Source of the DNA: Lunularia cruciata
Taxonomy: Eukaryota > Streptophyta > Marchantiopsida > Lunulariales > Lunulariaceae
NCBI GenBank assembly: GCA_948567375.1
Contig: OX419758.1
Span: forward strand, 28,463,001-28,527,000
Length of the DNA stretch: 64,000 nucleotides
Direction of reading: 5' to 3'
Part shown: in pieces, positions 12,561 through 25,402 of the stretch
How the letters are laid out: each line of letters begins with the position of its first letter
Numbering within the stretch: the stretch's first letter is position 1
Notes under the pieces: model-generated
The model's database searches: none
The model's input: the letters and a program-made list of their open reading frames with translations, nothing else
Told to the model about the DNA's origin: nothing
Translations under genes and position numbers: made by a program

Positions 12561-13740
12561 TCAAGATCTCTAAAATATTATATCACAAATTTAGAATTTT
12601 GGGGAAAAGAAATTTGAGGTTCAAGATATCTCTTTCAAATCATAAACTCCCACCATTTCAAGAATAGCTCTATCATGTCACTAAATCATCCACATCCTCT
12701 AGACACTCATCTAAATCTAAAAAATCATTTTCATTATCAAGATTGGTTGTTATACTCCTTTGTATGAAATTTTCTATTTTCTTGGTGAGTTTCCATGAAT
12801 ATTAGGTTGAGGCATTTCCCTATATATCATGAATCCTAATGTTATCTCCAATACTCCAAAACCATGCAATGTCTCCCTAAAACAACAATGTAGATTGCAA
12901 TGCAAGTTTTTGCGAACCTCAAGGTATGATTTTCATGACCTCAAGATATAAACATCAATGATGTCTCAAATGTTATTGATTGTTACCACTCTAAGATTGT
13001 GGCGTATAGAAGGTTGAGTTTGAATGTCAAAGCTAGGAGCTTGAAGCTGAGGTCAAATGTCAAAGAAGGAAGCCCATAGTACAATATCAAAGAAAAAAAA
13101 GCAAAGGCTGATTGTGAAGTACTAAGATCGTATGCAAATGTGGAAGTGTGAATTTGGAAGCCATAGTTCACTCAATGGCTTGGCCATTTCACTCTTTCCT
13201 TTGGTTCCATAATATTAGGATAAATTCAAATCAGGTTAATCAATACTCTAATTAAAGTTTATAGACTAATCCAAAGATCTTGTGCAAATTTGGAACCCAT
13301 GGTTCCTTCAATGGTTTGACCATTTCCCTCTTTCCTCTAAATCCATAACATTAGGGTAAATTCAAATCAAGTTAAATTAATGCTCTTATTATTTTATTTT
13401 TATTTTCTAATTAATGTAATTTTTACAAACTAACCCATAGCTATAAATTCCTATAGGTCACCCTTTATGGATTCCATAGCTTTCTACATAAGTTTGTCAA
13501 CTGCTTGTAAATTTTTTGAAGTTCCCTTCTTGGACCTACATCAATTTTTTTTAATTGTCTATAAAACTATTGGAACTTTAAGACTACACATAGAACTATC
13601 ATTGAAACCCCCTAGTCTAACCCAAAAGCTTCACCTATATGACAAATGAATGATTGAATTTGAGTTACTTGTGTATTATTAATAATAGAATTTATGTTAT
13701 TTACATAGAGTTCAATGATTATGAAATAGGTGATATATTT
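12561..13740. other. AT-rich stretch without recognisable gene
   Basis: No convincing reading frame. A segment around 13190-13210 and one at 13300-13345 repeat each other (matching 'ggttc...tcaatgg.ttg.ccatttc.ctctttcct' with diverged spacing), so there is a small local duplication. Nothing else could be assigned. Confidence 0.5.
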
Positions 13741-14583
13741 TCTTCTCTATTAACTTGAAAAAAACAATCATACCCAATAAATATCACCAATCATGCTAAC
13801 TAGAGAATAGAGTCTAATTTGCATCAACTAAAGAATTAAATCAACATGAACAAAAAAATAGATCCACATCTTTTGAAGTGACACTCATTCAAATAAGTAA
13901 CACTCACTATATGAAATAAAGAATGAAAATTATTTAATATTGATTATATCATTGATCATGCTTTTACCATAGAAGCAACACAAGAGATACATGCGGATGG
14001 CATTGATGGGGACATATGAAATAGAGAAATTCTAGAATTTATGAGGGTTCATTAGTTTCCAATTCACAAATGAATAGGTGATTCTACTCTCTATTTTTAA
14101 TTTCAATACCAATTTGAAATTTTGTAAAGAATTTGTAGAAAGATATAAGGCATTTATAATTTTTAGCATTTTAAGTGATTACTTCATTTGCAAGCATGGC
14201 AAGATACACAAAGGACTATTCCATATTACTATAAGTATTCTTATGCTAGCTATGGTTTCATTTCAGTATGTGTTGGTACCTAGAATAACATGGGATATAC
14301 CATGTATGGTGTATTATAAAAATTTTAATTGCAAGAGGTAAAAAATTGAGTGAGAAAGATGCATAAAGATTATGTCTAGATCACTAAGGATGGTTATATG
14401 AGCAGTATAACCATATCAACATCATTGACACTTGAGATCATACACACTATATACATCTTTTTGTTTGATAATTTGGGAATATGGATCAAGTAATGGGAAT
14501 TGTTAGCATCTTAATCATGTTGAATTTTGGAGCTATTCAAGACTAGTTCTCCATGGCCACATTTATTACATGGTTTTTTCCAT
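13741..14583 (+). pseudogene. Non-LTR element copy A, 5' part
   Basis: 13790-14040 resembles 35050-35290. From about 14080 it follows the 5' region of non-LTR copy B (25350-25720): the shared 'tgctagctatgg' landmark, a decayed zinc-finger stretch and 'tagttctccatggccac'. The reading frame is closed by many stops. It stops exactly at the gypsy X 5' LTR and resumes at 21419, so one element was split by a 6.8-kb insertion. Confidence 0.6.
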
Positions 14584-15231
14584 TGTAATACCAATAGCTA
14601 GACATATTATCTAGAGGTGAAAATTGGCTTGGTAACATCTAGAAGAATGTTTTGTATGATGGGCTAGCTAGATCAGATAGAGTTGTCACCAAAAAGAGTA
14701 CTTATTTAATAGTGCAAAAGCTAAAAATAGCCTAAAAACTTCATAGTCAATTTTGGAGGCCTAAACAAATAAATTAGAATTGGAAAGATGGAAAGATGCC
14801 CTCTCTTTGTAGAAATAGGCTTCCCTTCTCTCTCCCCCCCCTCCCCCATGGTTTTTCTCATCAAGAGCTTTCCAATGATACCTCACCCATGTGATTTTGA
14901 GCTTTTTATACAAAGATTCCCTAAAGATTCTCTTTGGTCAAACCTATTTGACCAACTAGATAGGACAAGGACAAAGATGTCACCCATCCAAGCAACTAAT
15001 ATAAGGGTGGAGCTTGCTAACATGTCCCCAATCCATGTATCTGATCCAAGGATGTAGCTTCTTTTGAGATCCTCTTCACTATATAATCTTTGGGATCCTC
15101 TTTGATATATAATAAAGAGAAGGTGCTTCTTTGGAGCATCAAAGTATTGAATATGAAGCTTGTGTTTTCTCTCTTCTACCTCTCTTGGAGAGCTCTCTTT
15201 TCCTTGGATTATTACAATTGCGAGTATTACA
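14584..15231 (+). repeat. Gypsy X copy 2 5' LTR
   Basis: 648 bp with perfect 8-bp terminal inverted repeats, TGTAATAC and GTATTACA. Directly after it, TAGTATCAAAGG (15233-15244) resembles the initiator-tRNA-Met primer site TGGTATCAGAGC. TATATAATAA at 15106-15115 may be the TATA box. A C-rich run (14836-14850) and a small duplication around 15070-15110 are local quirks. Confidence 0.85.
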
Positions 15232-18200
15232 ATAGTATCAAAGGAGGTGTTTTAATCCAAGAGAGTGGATCACCCCTCTTGGAAGAACACGGGCTACTGA
15301 AATTGAGTAATTTGAGGAGAGAAAACATAGTGCAATTGTTAGACTTTGGGAGTGTCTTAGAGAGAGGATGGGATAGAGGCACTTGGAGTACAATTTCTTA
15401 CACCTAGCTTTCCATTCTTGAATCCATTCCACATCAAGATTATGTACATCCAGTGTGAGTAAATGAGAGTATCTCTTGTTTATCATTTTGGAGCAAAATT
15501 CATGGACATAGTGATTAATTCACCAAACCCGGTGATCTTACTTGTGATGGTATACAACAAAGAGTGGGATTTGACAATCAAAATTCTATTATGATGTTAC
15601 GGATCTGAATGTACCAAATCCTCACCATTTCAACATGCAAGTATAAATCCATTATGTGTTTAGACCAAAAGTGATGTTTAGGGATTTTTTAGTCCACAAT
15701 TTTGGTGAGAAATATTATAAATGTATGATAGCCTTTGAGATCTTAATAGTAGTCCTAATAGTTTGTGCTCTCTCTTGGGTGATCATATTAACCATATTTT
15801 GAAGTAGGAAGTAGCAATTGAACATTGGCCATGTGTAGGAATCATGGATCCGTAGTTACAAAAGTTGATGCAAGGAATGTAGGGGATGTTGAGAAAGTTT
15901 TGGGAGATCAAGATGACCATGGAAAAATTGAAAAATCAAGTACATACTATCAAGAAAAATCAAGTAATGAAGAAGGGAAGCTATCTCAACAACTAGCACC
16001 AGCGATCAAAGTACTTGGAGAGTTACTCATGCCAATGACACCAATCCCACTCAACAACCAAGCCACATTGTTACTATGAATTAAAAAGACATGCAACATT
16101 GAGCCTTACAAGGGACAACGTTCAATAGGAGTAGTGGAAAATTGGATTTCAAGAATGAATCAATACCTTTGATTGTTCACAATTGAGATCATGATCATTC
16201 TACAAGCGTGTTTGCATGTGGGTACTTGGCTGATAAAGCCCTCACATGGTATGATGCTTGGGAACAATCATTGTTGGTAGAAGGAAAAGGAAAAGTGTGC
16301 AAAGGTAGAGGAAGACAAAGACACCATCAATTGTTGTAAATGGAGTGCTAGAAGGCAATCCGATGAGAGTGTTGATAAATCTTGGAGCAACAAAGAATTT
16401 CTTATCTCACTCAATTGCAATAAGGTTGGAGATGGAACTAGAGAAGGATAAGAATGACAAAGTAGAGTTACCTAATGGTCAAAAAGAGAAGATTGAGTCA
16501 TTACCTAAAAAGGTAATACTCTTTGTAAGAGAGTATCAAGAAGCAATCAAGTGGTGAGCGATATAATTAGCTCATTATGATACAATCTTAGGCATACCGT
16601 GGATGGAGCACTACAATCCCATGGTGGATTGGAGAAAGAAAGTAATGAGAACTAGTCAATGGAAGATCTTTGGGGTTAAGGAACTAACACAAAGGCAAGA
16701 GTTGCCTCTTTATGTCATAGGGACCACATCTATTGTAAGATAGATAAATGTTTCATGGGTCTAATAAGAGAAGTCCAGAGTGCCTAACACCATGGACAAA
16801 TTCTTGAGAAATTGAAAGATGTGGTCAATGAGTTTGAGGATGTCTTTTTGAACCACTCATAGGTTTACCACCAAAAAGGAGAGTAGATCATTAAATTGAG
16901 ATACTTCTTGGGAAGGTACCTCCTTGTAAGGCCCCATATCGATTATCACCTCATGAGTTAGAGGAGTTTAAAGCTCAAATTGAGGATATGTTGTAGAAGG
17001 GTTTATCCAACCTAGCGTATCACCATATGGGGCTCTTGTATTGTTTGTGAAGAAGAAGGAAAAAATAATGTGCATGTGCATTGACTACCAAGGATTGAAT
17101 CAAAAAATGGTGAAGAACAAATACTTGCATGGATGACCTATTTCATCAACTCAATGGGGCAATGCACTTCATCAAACTTGATCTGTAGAGCAGTTACAAC
17201 AAAATCAAGATTGCAAAAGAAGACATACACAAAATGGCCTTTTAAACAAGGTATGGTCACTTTGATTACTTGGTGATGCTATTTGGCCCTCACCAACACT
17301 CTAGCCACTTTCATGAGTCTGACGAATGACATATTTCATCCGTACTTGGATAAATTTGTTATCATTCTCCTTGGAGATATTGTAGTCTATAGCAAGACAA
17401 TGATAGAGCACAAGCAATATCTATGAGAAGTCCTCTAGATTTTACAACAAAATCAATTGTATGCCAAAATCTCAAAGTGTGAGTTTGGCAAGTCTGAAGT
17501 AAAATACTTAGGGCATAGAGTAAATGCAAAAGATATCCAAGTGCTAAAAAATAAAATAGAGATCATTCAAAAGTGTGGTGCTCCAAAAGATTAGACTCAA
17601 CTTAAGAGTTTCTTGGGATTGATGGGGTTTTATCATTGATTTGTCAAGGACTTCTCCAAGATTATGCAGCCTTTAATAGCACTTTTAGGTAAGGGGAAGA
17701 AGTGGATGTGGAAAACCGCTCAAGAATTAGCCTTTTAGGAGTTGAAAGACCCATTAATACATGCACCAATCTTGAAATGGTATGACCTAAAATGTCCAAT
17801 CAAGATCACTATAGATGCATCAAATGTAGCAATAGGAGCAGTCTTACAACAAGAGTGGCAAAACGGATGGCACCCAATTGCATATTTCTCTCATAATTTG
17901 TTACTAGTAGAAGGCAACTATCACACCACCAAATGAGAAGAGTTGGCCATTGTCCTTGCAACCAAGTATTGGAATCACTATCTTGGTGAGAAGGCATTTG
18001 TGGTAGAGACATACCACAAACCTTTAGTCTACCTCGAGACACAACAAGACCTTTCTTGTCAATAGATTTGGTGGGCAGAGTGGAGTTAACAATTCAACAT
18101 GACAATCACATGTGTAGAAGGAAACAAACAACTTGCATATGTATTCATCCACATGCCAAAGGCAAACAATCTAGTGTTGGAAGTCAAGATGAACCCTAAA

Positions 18201-18616
18201 TTTTGGCCAAGGATTCTTATTGCTAAAAGAAAACTAATTGAAAATTTGTAGGTGCTCAATCATCCAAAGGCATCACCAGCACCCAAGGACTTCCTTTCAT
18301 GATGGTACATTATGGATCTTGGATGCCACAAATCTGAGAACCACCATCCTAGCAAAATATCATGATTTTGCCATTGTAGATCAAGTTGGAGTGGACAAGA
18401 CCTTGCATGCAATCAAATGCCATTACTATTGGCCCAAGATGAGCAATGATATGATGGAATATGTTTGGAGTTTCTTAGTCTGTCAACAAAAATAAAGCTT
18501 CTAATCAAGCTCCTACATGACTCTTTCAACTCCTCTCCACTCCTACATAACATTGGGAACATGTAAGCAATGGATTTGGTTTGTGAATTTCCCAAGAGCA
18601 CCTCAAGGTTGAATTC
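15232..18616 (+). pseudogene. Gypsy X copy 2: gag, protease, RT, RNase H, integrase start
   Basis: Gag remnant near 16110-16280 (YLADKALTWYDAWEQ, typical of retrotransposon gag). The protease stretch at 16345-16557 has the catalytic Asp replaced by Asn (codon 16378-16380, INLGATKNFLS). The RT region (about 16950-17560) shows [13 protein letters not shown] and CIDYQGLN with many stops. RNase H lies at 17742-18060 (TIDASNVAIGAVLQQE). Integrase zinc-binding region is at about 18355-18495, and the beginning of the core at about 18555-18616. The frame is broken by family A at 18617 and resumes at 20510. Confidence 0.8.
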
Positions 18617-20509
18617 TGTGGTATCCACATTTTTTCATTTTGGACGAGTTTTGAAGAAAAAGTGCCTTGCTGAAACCAAATTGAAACCAAATGGAGAAGA
18701 AATGAAGGGAAACTTGTGTTTTGATCAGACCCGAGGAAGTCGACTTCATATAAGAGGAAGAAGTATTTAGACAAGATCAGACCCGAAGAAGCTTACTTTG
18801 TGTCAGAGGAGGAAAAAACTCGGATCAGACGTTGAAGGAGGGCAAACCCGAAGGAGAAATGGAAGTTACAGGTCAGGATTCTTGCGGGGGCCATATCTCA
18901 ATGTCCACATGTCCAAATTAAGCGTGTTATATCTCGTTACAAGCGTCTTGTTCAGGGCTTTCCATTGTCACCAAAATTGCAAAGTTTGGAGGTTTGTATA
19001 AGAAGTTACAAGCATTTGAAGTTTATGGGGTAGATGTATTTTGGGTCAAAGTGTCTTTGGGTCTGTGACTTCCGACTTCGGGTTTACATGACTTTGGGTC
19101 TATAGACTTTGCCTCAAGATGAAGATGACTAAATCACAGGAAGTCGGACCTCAAAGTGCAGTGAAGGTGACTTCGGGAATCTTGCAAGAAGCATCAGAGG
19201 AAGTTAGAGTAGGGAAAGAAGATAGTTAGGATACCCATGACTTCAATTTTAGTTCTGATTGAAGATGGAACATGAATTGAAGGAGAAATAGCAGTAGTGA
19301 ATAAACCCGAAGTGCAGGATCAGATAGTAAGTGTCTTTGGGTCAGTTACATGAGTGATTAGAAGAAAGTGGGTTACAAATTGAAGGTGTAGATAGTGTAT
19401 TCATGCTTTCAATTACAATTCTTGATGATGACACAATAGAATTAGTAAAGGAATTGATAGTAGTTAGACCCGAAGTAAGAGAGATAGGAGTGCATGTGTC
19501 TTTGGATTTGACATTTGACACCTTAGAGAAGAGTGGATTGGGAGATAGAGATTTAGAAGGCTTAATTATGATAGTAATTGCAGATCAGGAAGGAGAAGTG
19601 TTAGAATTAGTGGAGGAATTGGGAGTTGTAAAACCCGAGGATAGAGTGGTAGGAAGTAAAGTTACTTTGGGTTCGGTTTGAAAGCCGAGGACGAAGTAGA
19701 CATCGGATCGGATTAATAATAGATTTGAGATTTGAAGAGGCACATATGAAGAGGTACATTGTCATTTCAGATTTGTAGGTTAAAAGAGTTGTTGTAGAAT
19801 GGTATAGTTGTTAGAACTGTCGATTGATTCACTATTTAAGAGTGGCATTCGTAATATCATGTTGTTCAGTGCTCATAATTCTGAGAATAGATAAAGTGAA
19901 GTGTTGTGAAGCAGTGCTCGTCGCTTGAGCTTGATTCCGAGTATCAACTTCGTGTCTATGTTTGTGAGTGTTTGGAGAAATTTGAAGTGCAAGTCAGTGT
20001 GCTTGTTGGATGTTGGATTCCATAGCCTTGATCTTCATTCTTTGTGTTTGATCCTGAGTGAAGTGCAATCAAAGCAATGCCTTGACAGATCTGAGAGGAA
20101 TTGTAGTGTTGGTAGTATTTTGCATTTGTGAGTGCAGTGCGAGGTTGATGTGAAGCAATTTTTGATCAAGGAAGTTGTGCCTTCAGTGGAGGGGTGGAAC
20201 ACAATTCTGAGGCAAAGTCATTTTGTAGTGAAGTGCCATTTTTGGGAGAGCCTGAATCATCACAATCAAGATTGTTTGGAAAGAATTGAAGGAGTTGTGA
20301 TTAAGGAGTATGAATTTGTGACAAGATTGCGAGTTAGTGCTTGTTACTCTCTTTTGGGTGTGGTTTCTACCTGAGAGATTAAAGACGCAACCAAGAAGAA
20401 CTGAAATTGTTACTTTACTTTGTATTTGACCAATTCTGACTCGTATCTCTGCGGGAACGAACTTTACTTACCCGATTACCGCAAAAGTGATATTTGCCGG
20501 GTTGTCACA
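18617..20509 (+). mobile_element. Family A insertion copy 2 with AATTC target duplication
   Basis: 1893 bp bounded by TGTGG and TTGTCACA and flanked by AATTC on both sides (18612-18616 and 20510-20514). Gypsy X integrase reads on across the insertion once it is removed. Only one R-U5-like segment is present (19860-20509), so it is either a very long solo LTR or an element that lost one end. 19403-19681 encodes the acidic stretch shared with 2070-2384. The first 800 bp carry many short ACCCGAAG or CTTCGGGT motifs and do not match 1-2070. Confidence 0.7.
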
Positions 20510-20750
20510 AATTCCATCATAATCTTTGTCAACCAACTTAGCAAAATGATTCATGTGTGTCCTACCACCAAGGACGTGACTGCCTTGCAACTAGCTCTCT
20601 TGTATTTTGATGTAATTTCCTCTCACCATGGCCTATCTTGAGTGCTCATCATAGATAGAGGCACTCAATTCATTAGTTCATTTTGGAGAACACTCTTTTG
20701 TCTCTTCAAAACCAAATTGGCCATATCCATATCTTACCATCCATACACTG
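20510..20750 (+). pseudogene. Gypsy X copy 2 integrase core, continued
   Basis: Resumes the integrase core after family A: IIIFVNQLSKMIHVCP, then DVISSHHGLS, a stop, and a D-R-G-T-Q-F-type motif. It ends at SYHPYTDG (about 20730-20756), the motif just before the catalytic Glu. The rest of integrase and the chromodomain are gone, replaced by inverted repeats. Confidence 0.75.
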
Positions 20751-20773
20751 ATGGATGGTAAGATATGGATATG
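20722..20773. repeat. Perfect 23-bp inverted repeat
   Basis: Arms 20722-20744 and 20751-20773 are exact reverse complements around a 6-base loop (ACACTG). The left arm is normal integrase coding sequence; the right arm has no counterpart in integrase and simply mirrors it. Confidence 0.95.
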
Positions 20774-21080
20774 AGACAAACCATGGGAGAGAAGGAAACT
20801 ATTTTTCCCCATGGACTAGAATGTATGCATTTTTGAGGCCTAATTCATCCATTTAGGCCTCCAAAATTGGCTATGAAGTTTTTAGACGAATCTGGTTTCT
20901 GCTCATTAGTAGAAGTGGATGAGCCAAGTACTCTCAAAAGAGTACTTGGTAGAAACCAAATTTGTCTAAAAACTTCATAGCCAATTTTGGAGGCCTAAAC
21001 GGATGAATTAGGCCTCAAAAATGCTTACATTCTAGTCCATGGGGAAAAATACTTTCCTTCTCTCCCATGGTTTGTCTCAT
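20771..21080. repeat. 310-bp fold-back with 130-bp arms
   Basis: Arms 20771-20900 and 20951-21080 are reverse complements with about five mismatches. The right arm is gypsy X LTR in its normal direction and the left arm is the same LTR piece reversed. The 50-base centre contains two further hairpins, one perfect (20924-20934 with 20939-20949, loop CAAA) and one of six bases (20901-20906 with 20919-20924). Confidence 0.95.
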
Positions 21081-21418
21081 CAAGAGCTTTCCAATGATAC
21101 CTCACCCATGTGATTTTGAGCTTCCCATAAGAAGATTCCCTAAAGGTTCCCTTTGGTCAAACCTATTTGACCAACTATATAGGACAAGGACCAACATGTC
21201 ACTCATCTAGGCAACTAATCTAAGGTTTGAGCTTGTTGACATGTCACCAATCCATATATCTGGTCCAAGGGTGGAGTTTCCTTCTCTTTATTAATATAAT
21301 AAAGAGAAGGTGCTCCTTTGGGGCATCAAAGTATTGAGTGTGAAACTTGTGTTTTCTCTTTTTTATCTCTCTTGGAGAGCTCTCTTGTCCTTGGAATATT
21401 ACAATCTTGAGTATTGCA
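20951..21418 (+). repeat. Gypsy X copy 2 3' LTR, 5' end lost
   Basis: Matches 14730-15231 and ends GTATTGCA. The next five bases are GCCAT, against TCCAT before the 5' LTR, so a CCAT target duplication is still visible. The first part of the LTR was replaced by the fold-back. Confidence 0.8.
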
Positions 21419-23610
21419 GCCATCTACTCTAGATAGACTGTAGATAGAATTTTTGCTTACCACTAAATCTATTAGCATATGCTCCCTTGGATGAGTTAGT
21501 ATAGTTCTTATTCCTCTTATCCACTCAATAGTATCTTTGTTATATTAGAGAAGAAATGTTTGGATAGAGAGAGATGACTTTTAGATTTTGAGTTGGGGAT
21601 TGGGCTACATTACAAGAGGATTTTATTTTGAGCTACATATTGTAGGAGAATAGTTGAACCACAAGATATTACAAATGTCCACTCATGGGTCGAGCTAAAG
21701 AGTATAGTAGAGCATCATGAGCACTACAAATTTTATCTATGGCTAGTCCTATGTATAATATTATCTTTTCCTTACATTTATTACATCCTTTGGTAAGAGA
21801 AGAAATACTATTAGAGATCTTGGACTATCAACCTAAGGAGTTATTATGTATTTATATATTCTTTTTTACATATGTATTATGATAGCTTTATGTCTTCTTC
21901 AAGGTTTATCAAGGATGGCTTATGCGTATCTTGGAGATTACTTCTCCATAAATGGTCCTTCTAGAGGTATTATAGAGTTGTTACAAGTGGCTACAATAGT
22001 ATTGAGGGAGAGATCCCTCTATCAATTAGTCAAGTATAAGGTGCCAATTAATTTCTTGTGATATAGAACCACACAAGGAGCTTTAGACCAATTACTATTA
22101 AATAAATCCTTTTTTTTAATTGTACCATTGTCCTTAAGCATTTTTATCACTTCTAGTTACACCTTAGTTCATATTATTTTGGAATTGTTACATAGGGAGC
22201 TTATGAGGCTATATCTCTAGGTATCAAAGCACTCTTACATATAGAGTCATTATCTTATAGTCAATTACTAGTACATGACAAGGAGATCTTTTAAGAAAGA
22301 CCTTTCTATGTCATGGCTCACTTTTGTGCTTTCTTTACTTTAATCATGCTAGATTTTGTTTCTCCTTCCTTGGCAGATGATATATATCTTGCATGCCTTG
22401 TAGATCAAATTAGGTAAGCCTTTTACCACTTGACTGTCAAGCTTCATCTTGTAATGCTTGAGATGTTAAATTGTAGAACATGATCCCCTTTAAGTATCCT
22501 TCCTCACTTCTAACTTCTAAAGGTGTATCATTTATAGAGAGATTTTATGCAATCTTGGAGTACCAATAAGATCAAAGGATTTTGTCACATGCTTTTAAGA
22601 CGCTACACTTATAAAAATACCTTCCATATGAATGACCTTCCTCTGCTAAGAGATTCATAGGTGGTATTTAGTATCCTCCTCTAGAGTTGGCTATTGATCA
22701 ACTTACCTACTTTTCACGATTTTTCTTTCTTTGACCTTCCAATCAAGTTTGAGAGCTTTTGATAGAAGTACATGAGAGTCTTTTGTGATTAGACCAAGGA
22801 TCTTTGAGTGTGATAGAGGTTTGGCAGACAAACAATATCTCTACCAATCTTGTATGGAGCTATAGACGTAGTATCTATGAAGAAGACTACACCTTTAATG
22901 TTTGGTAGTTGAGATCTCTTGGTACTATTACTTTCCTCCTATTTTGTGGTTGGTGATAGGCTAGTCTTATGGCTGTATCTGATTGAGATAGGTGAGTTAT
23001 CTTTTTCTCTCCAAATTTTTTTATGGTAAATGAGAGATGGCTTATCCACTTATGTATGAGATGGTCTTTCATCCATTGTTGCTCTACCTTAATTGAATTG
23101 TAGGTTTGCAATTTTCCTTGATGAACCAATAGTTCAAAAGGTACTTCATTCTCTCTTAGTTGACACATTCATTCCTTATGCTACTAAAGTACATCTTTGC
23201 TCATGCTTGAGCAAGGGTGCAATCTCTTGGATCCTAGCTAGACCTTGTATAATTGCATTTTGACTTGTACCAATTACTTTCTCTACAATAATGAGGTTCT
23301 GCCTATGTTTGGTATACTTATTTACATCTTCATTTACTCACTTGTGAGTGTGGTATTATCACAGATGAACATGGATTCTATATGATTTGTTGTCCTTTTG
23401 GAAATTAGAGTATAACTACCCATGATCCCACAAGAGATATAAGTGTTTCCTATGGCACAAGAGAATATATACTTCACTTGGAGAGAGCACTGCTATGCTT
23501 TGCAGATGTTGCGAGTAAGAGAAAATTTGTACTTAGATCTAGATGACCAGGTGACAATATCTGTAGATATTGTAGTCTCAGATCTCATATTTGAGTGTTT
23601 TGACATGTAT
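21419..23610 (+). pseudogene. Non-LTR element copy A, 3' part
   Basis: Collinear with copy B from about 25740 to 28760: 'tttttgcttaccact', the RT-region landmark 'ctatatctctaggtatcaaagcactctta' (22207-22235), a decayed ADD-type RT site near 22372-22390 and the endonuclease-region lead at 23440-23600. The frame is full of stops. It departs from copy B near 23610 at 'tatttggttgaaa'. 22206 onward is duplicated as 39394 onward. Confidence 0.65.
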
Positions 23611-24640
23611 TTGGTTGAAAAATTTATAAATTTATAAATCATAAAAGTCGTTGGTTATTTAAATTTTTAATCACTACCGAGCTAAAGGTTGTAACCCAGA
23701 TCTATTTATTTTCAAACACTGAATGAACGTCAACAAAACGTGAGAAATTACTTTGAAACTTTTCCATCTCTTCTTGACATCACGAAGAAATGAAGCCGTG
23801 AACCAGGCACAATTTAATTCTCTGCTTCATAAACCGGTCCAAGACAAAGTTTGACCAATTTCCCATAATGTTCGACCAAACTGAAAGTATAGCATTTCGA
23901 CTCATGGGGGCACAGCTTACCACCTCCTAAAACGGAAGTTCTCTAGTCCAATCTTTTGCACGATCCAACGTTAGGTATCAACAACTTCACGTCAACGGTT
24001 TCCAATTCTAGAGACAAATCCAACTGGGTCCGCCTTTTAGATTATGCTTGATCGTTATCACAGATATCTTTTTGATTCATACAATTACTTCCCAGCAAAG
24101 GCCGGTGGAGTGAAATGTTCAATTATGCTGGTGGAATGATAATGTGCATTCAATCACATGTGGGAATCTTTCTAGGCAATGACTCAATGCAGGACAAAGA
24201 GCTCAAACAATGATTTCGTCATGCCAAGTAATGAATCGGAAAACTGCATCGTGAGTAGATAAATATAATCTTTTTCGTTTCTTTTCTTTCTATGTTTCGT
24301 CTTCTTTTTCTATGTTTTTTTCCTCACCCTTGTACGGCTTGATGGGTGTTTTTCCCATACTTCGTGTTTCCCACGCGGTCGTTCTTTCTTTCTCAGTATA
24401 GACTAGTTGGCACTTTAGGAATTCTTATTCGCTGTGCTCTACGACCCTTTCGGTCCCACTCCGTATCCATTCTTCACCTGGACGAAAGTTTCCCGCCTTT
24501 GATACTTTCTTCGTTCGTGCGCGGTCTTTGAATCAGACATGTCATATTCAAAGTTGGGTGAGTCGGACATGTCATGTCGTACATGTCAGACTCAACGTTT
24601 TGTTCTTGTCACTCATGACTCGGGAAAGATGACGACGCGG
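23611..24640. repeat. Duplicated non-coding block, copy 1
   Basis: No gene seen. About 1 kb closely matched at 40836-41930. Near 24335-24400 it contains CCCTTGTACGGCTTGATGGG and a downstream 'acgcggtcg', the same motif as the 3' tail of non-LTR copy B (29215-29275); this looks like a short tail insertion. Confidence 0.7.
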
Positions 24641-25402
24641 CTTCTCACACAGCAATCCACACGATTAGGAGAGACTTCAACTAAACCTCCCTATTCGGGA
24701 GAGTGTGGAGACGGGAGAGGAGTAGGAGAAATGTAAAAAGAAAGATCCATATGTTATGAGCGCTCTCTAGAATTTAGCACTCGAGTAAATAATCTATTCT
24801 GTTCGGGTTTCAATTTTGGTTCCAATGGTATCTAGATTAAAGACTATGGAAAATTGAATAAAAAGTTATGAAAAGTTTTAAAGTTTTTTAAAGTGTAGAG
24901 TGATATTTACACGATGAGTGTAATGGGTCATATAGCAGAGTAAAAAGTTATGAAAAATTTTAAGTTTTTTAAAGTGTAGAGTGATATTTACACAATGAGA
25001 GCAATGGGTCATATAGCACTCGAGTAAATAGTAGATTCTGTTCGTTTTTCAATTTTGGTTCCATTGGTATCTAGATTGAAGATTATGGAGAATTGAGTAG
25101 AAAATTATTAAGATTTTTAGGTTTTTTAAAGTGTAGAGTGATATGTACACAATGAGTGAGAGTAATGGATCATGAATTTTCATTTCTAATTTTTTTGTTT
25201 TCATGAGTTCATAAGTTCCATGGGAATTTAGTTTGAAAACTTTGGAGATCAAATTTGAAAGTTATGAGAATTTATAGATTTTAGAGTTTGGAGAGATTGT
25301 GTTTTCTTATGTGAGTTTGGATGTGAGTGGTTGTGATTTTACAGGTATGGAGAGATATGGAGGAGCGCATCATGTGTTACTATTGTTATTCTTGTGCTAG
25401 CT
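24641..25402 (+). repeat. Non-LTR copy B 5' region with tandem repeats
   Basis: GCACTCGAGTAAATA occurs at 24777 and 25017. Between and after them, a roughly 80-bp unit (AAGTGTAGAGTGATATTTAC core) is present three times, near 24890, 24975 and 25130. Such repeats are common in the promoter-bearing 5' UTR of non-LTR elements. No reading frame is supported. Confidence 0.6.

Noticed and set aside
20722-20773. Rho-independent-type terminator
   Set aside because: The hairpin has no T-run and sits in plant retrotransposon DNA; it mirrors coding sequence.
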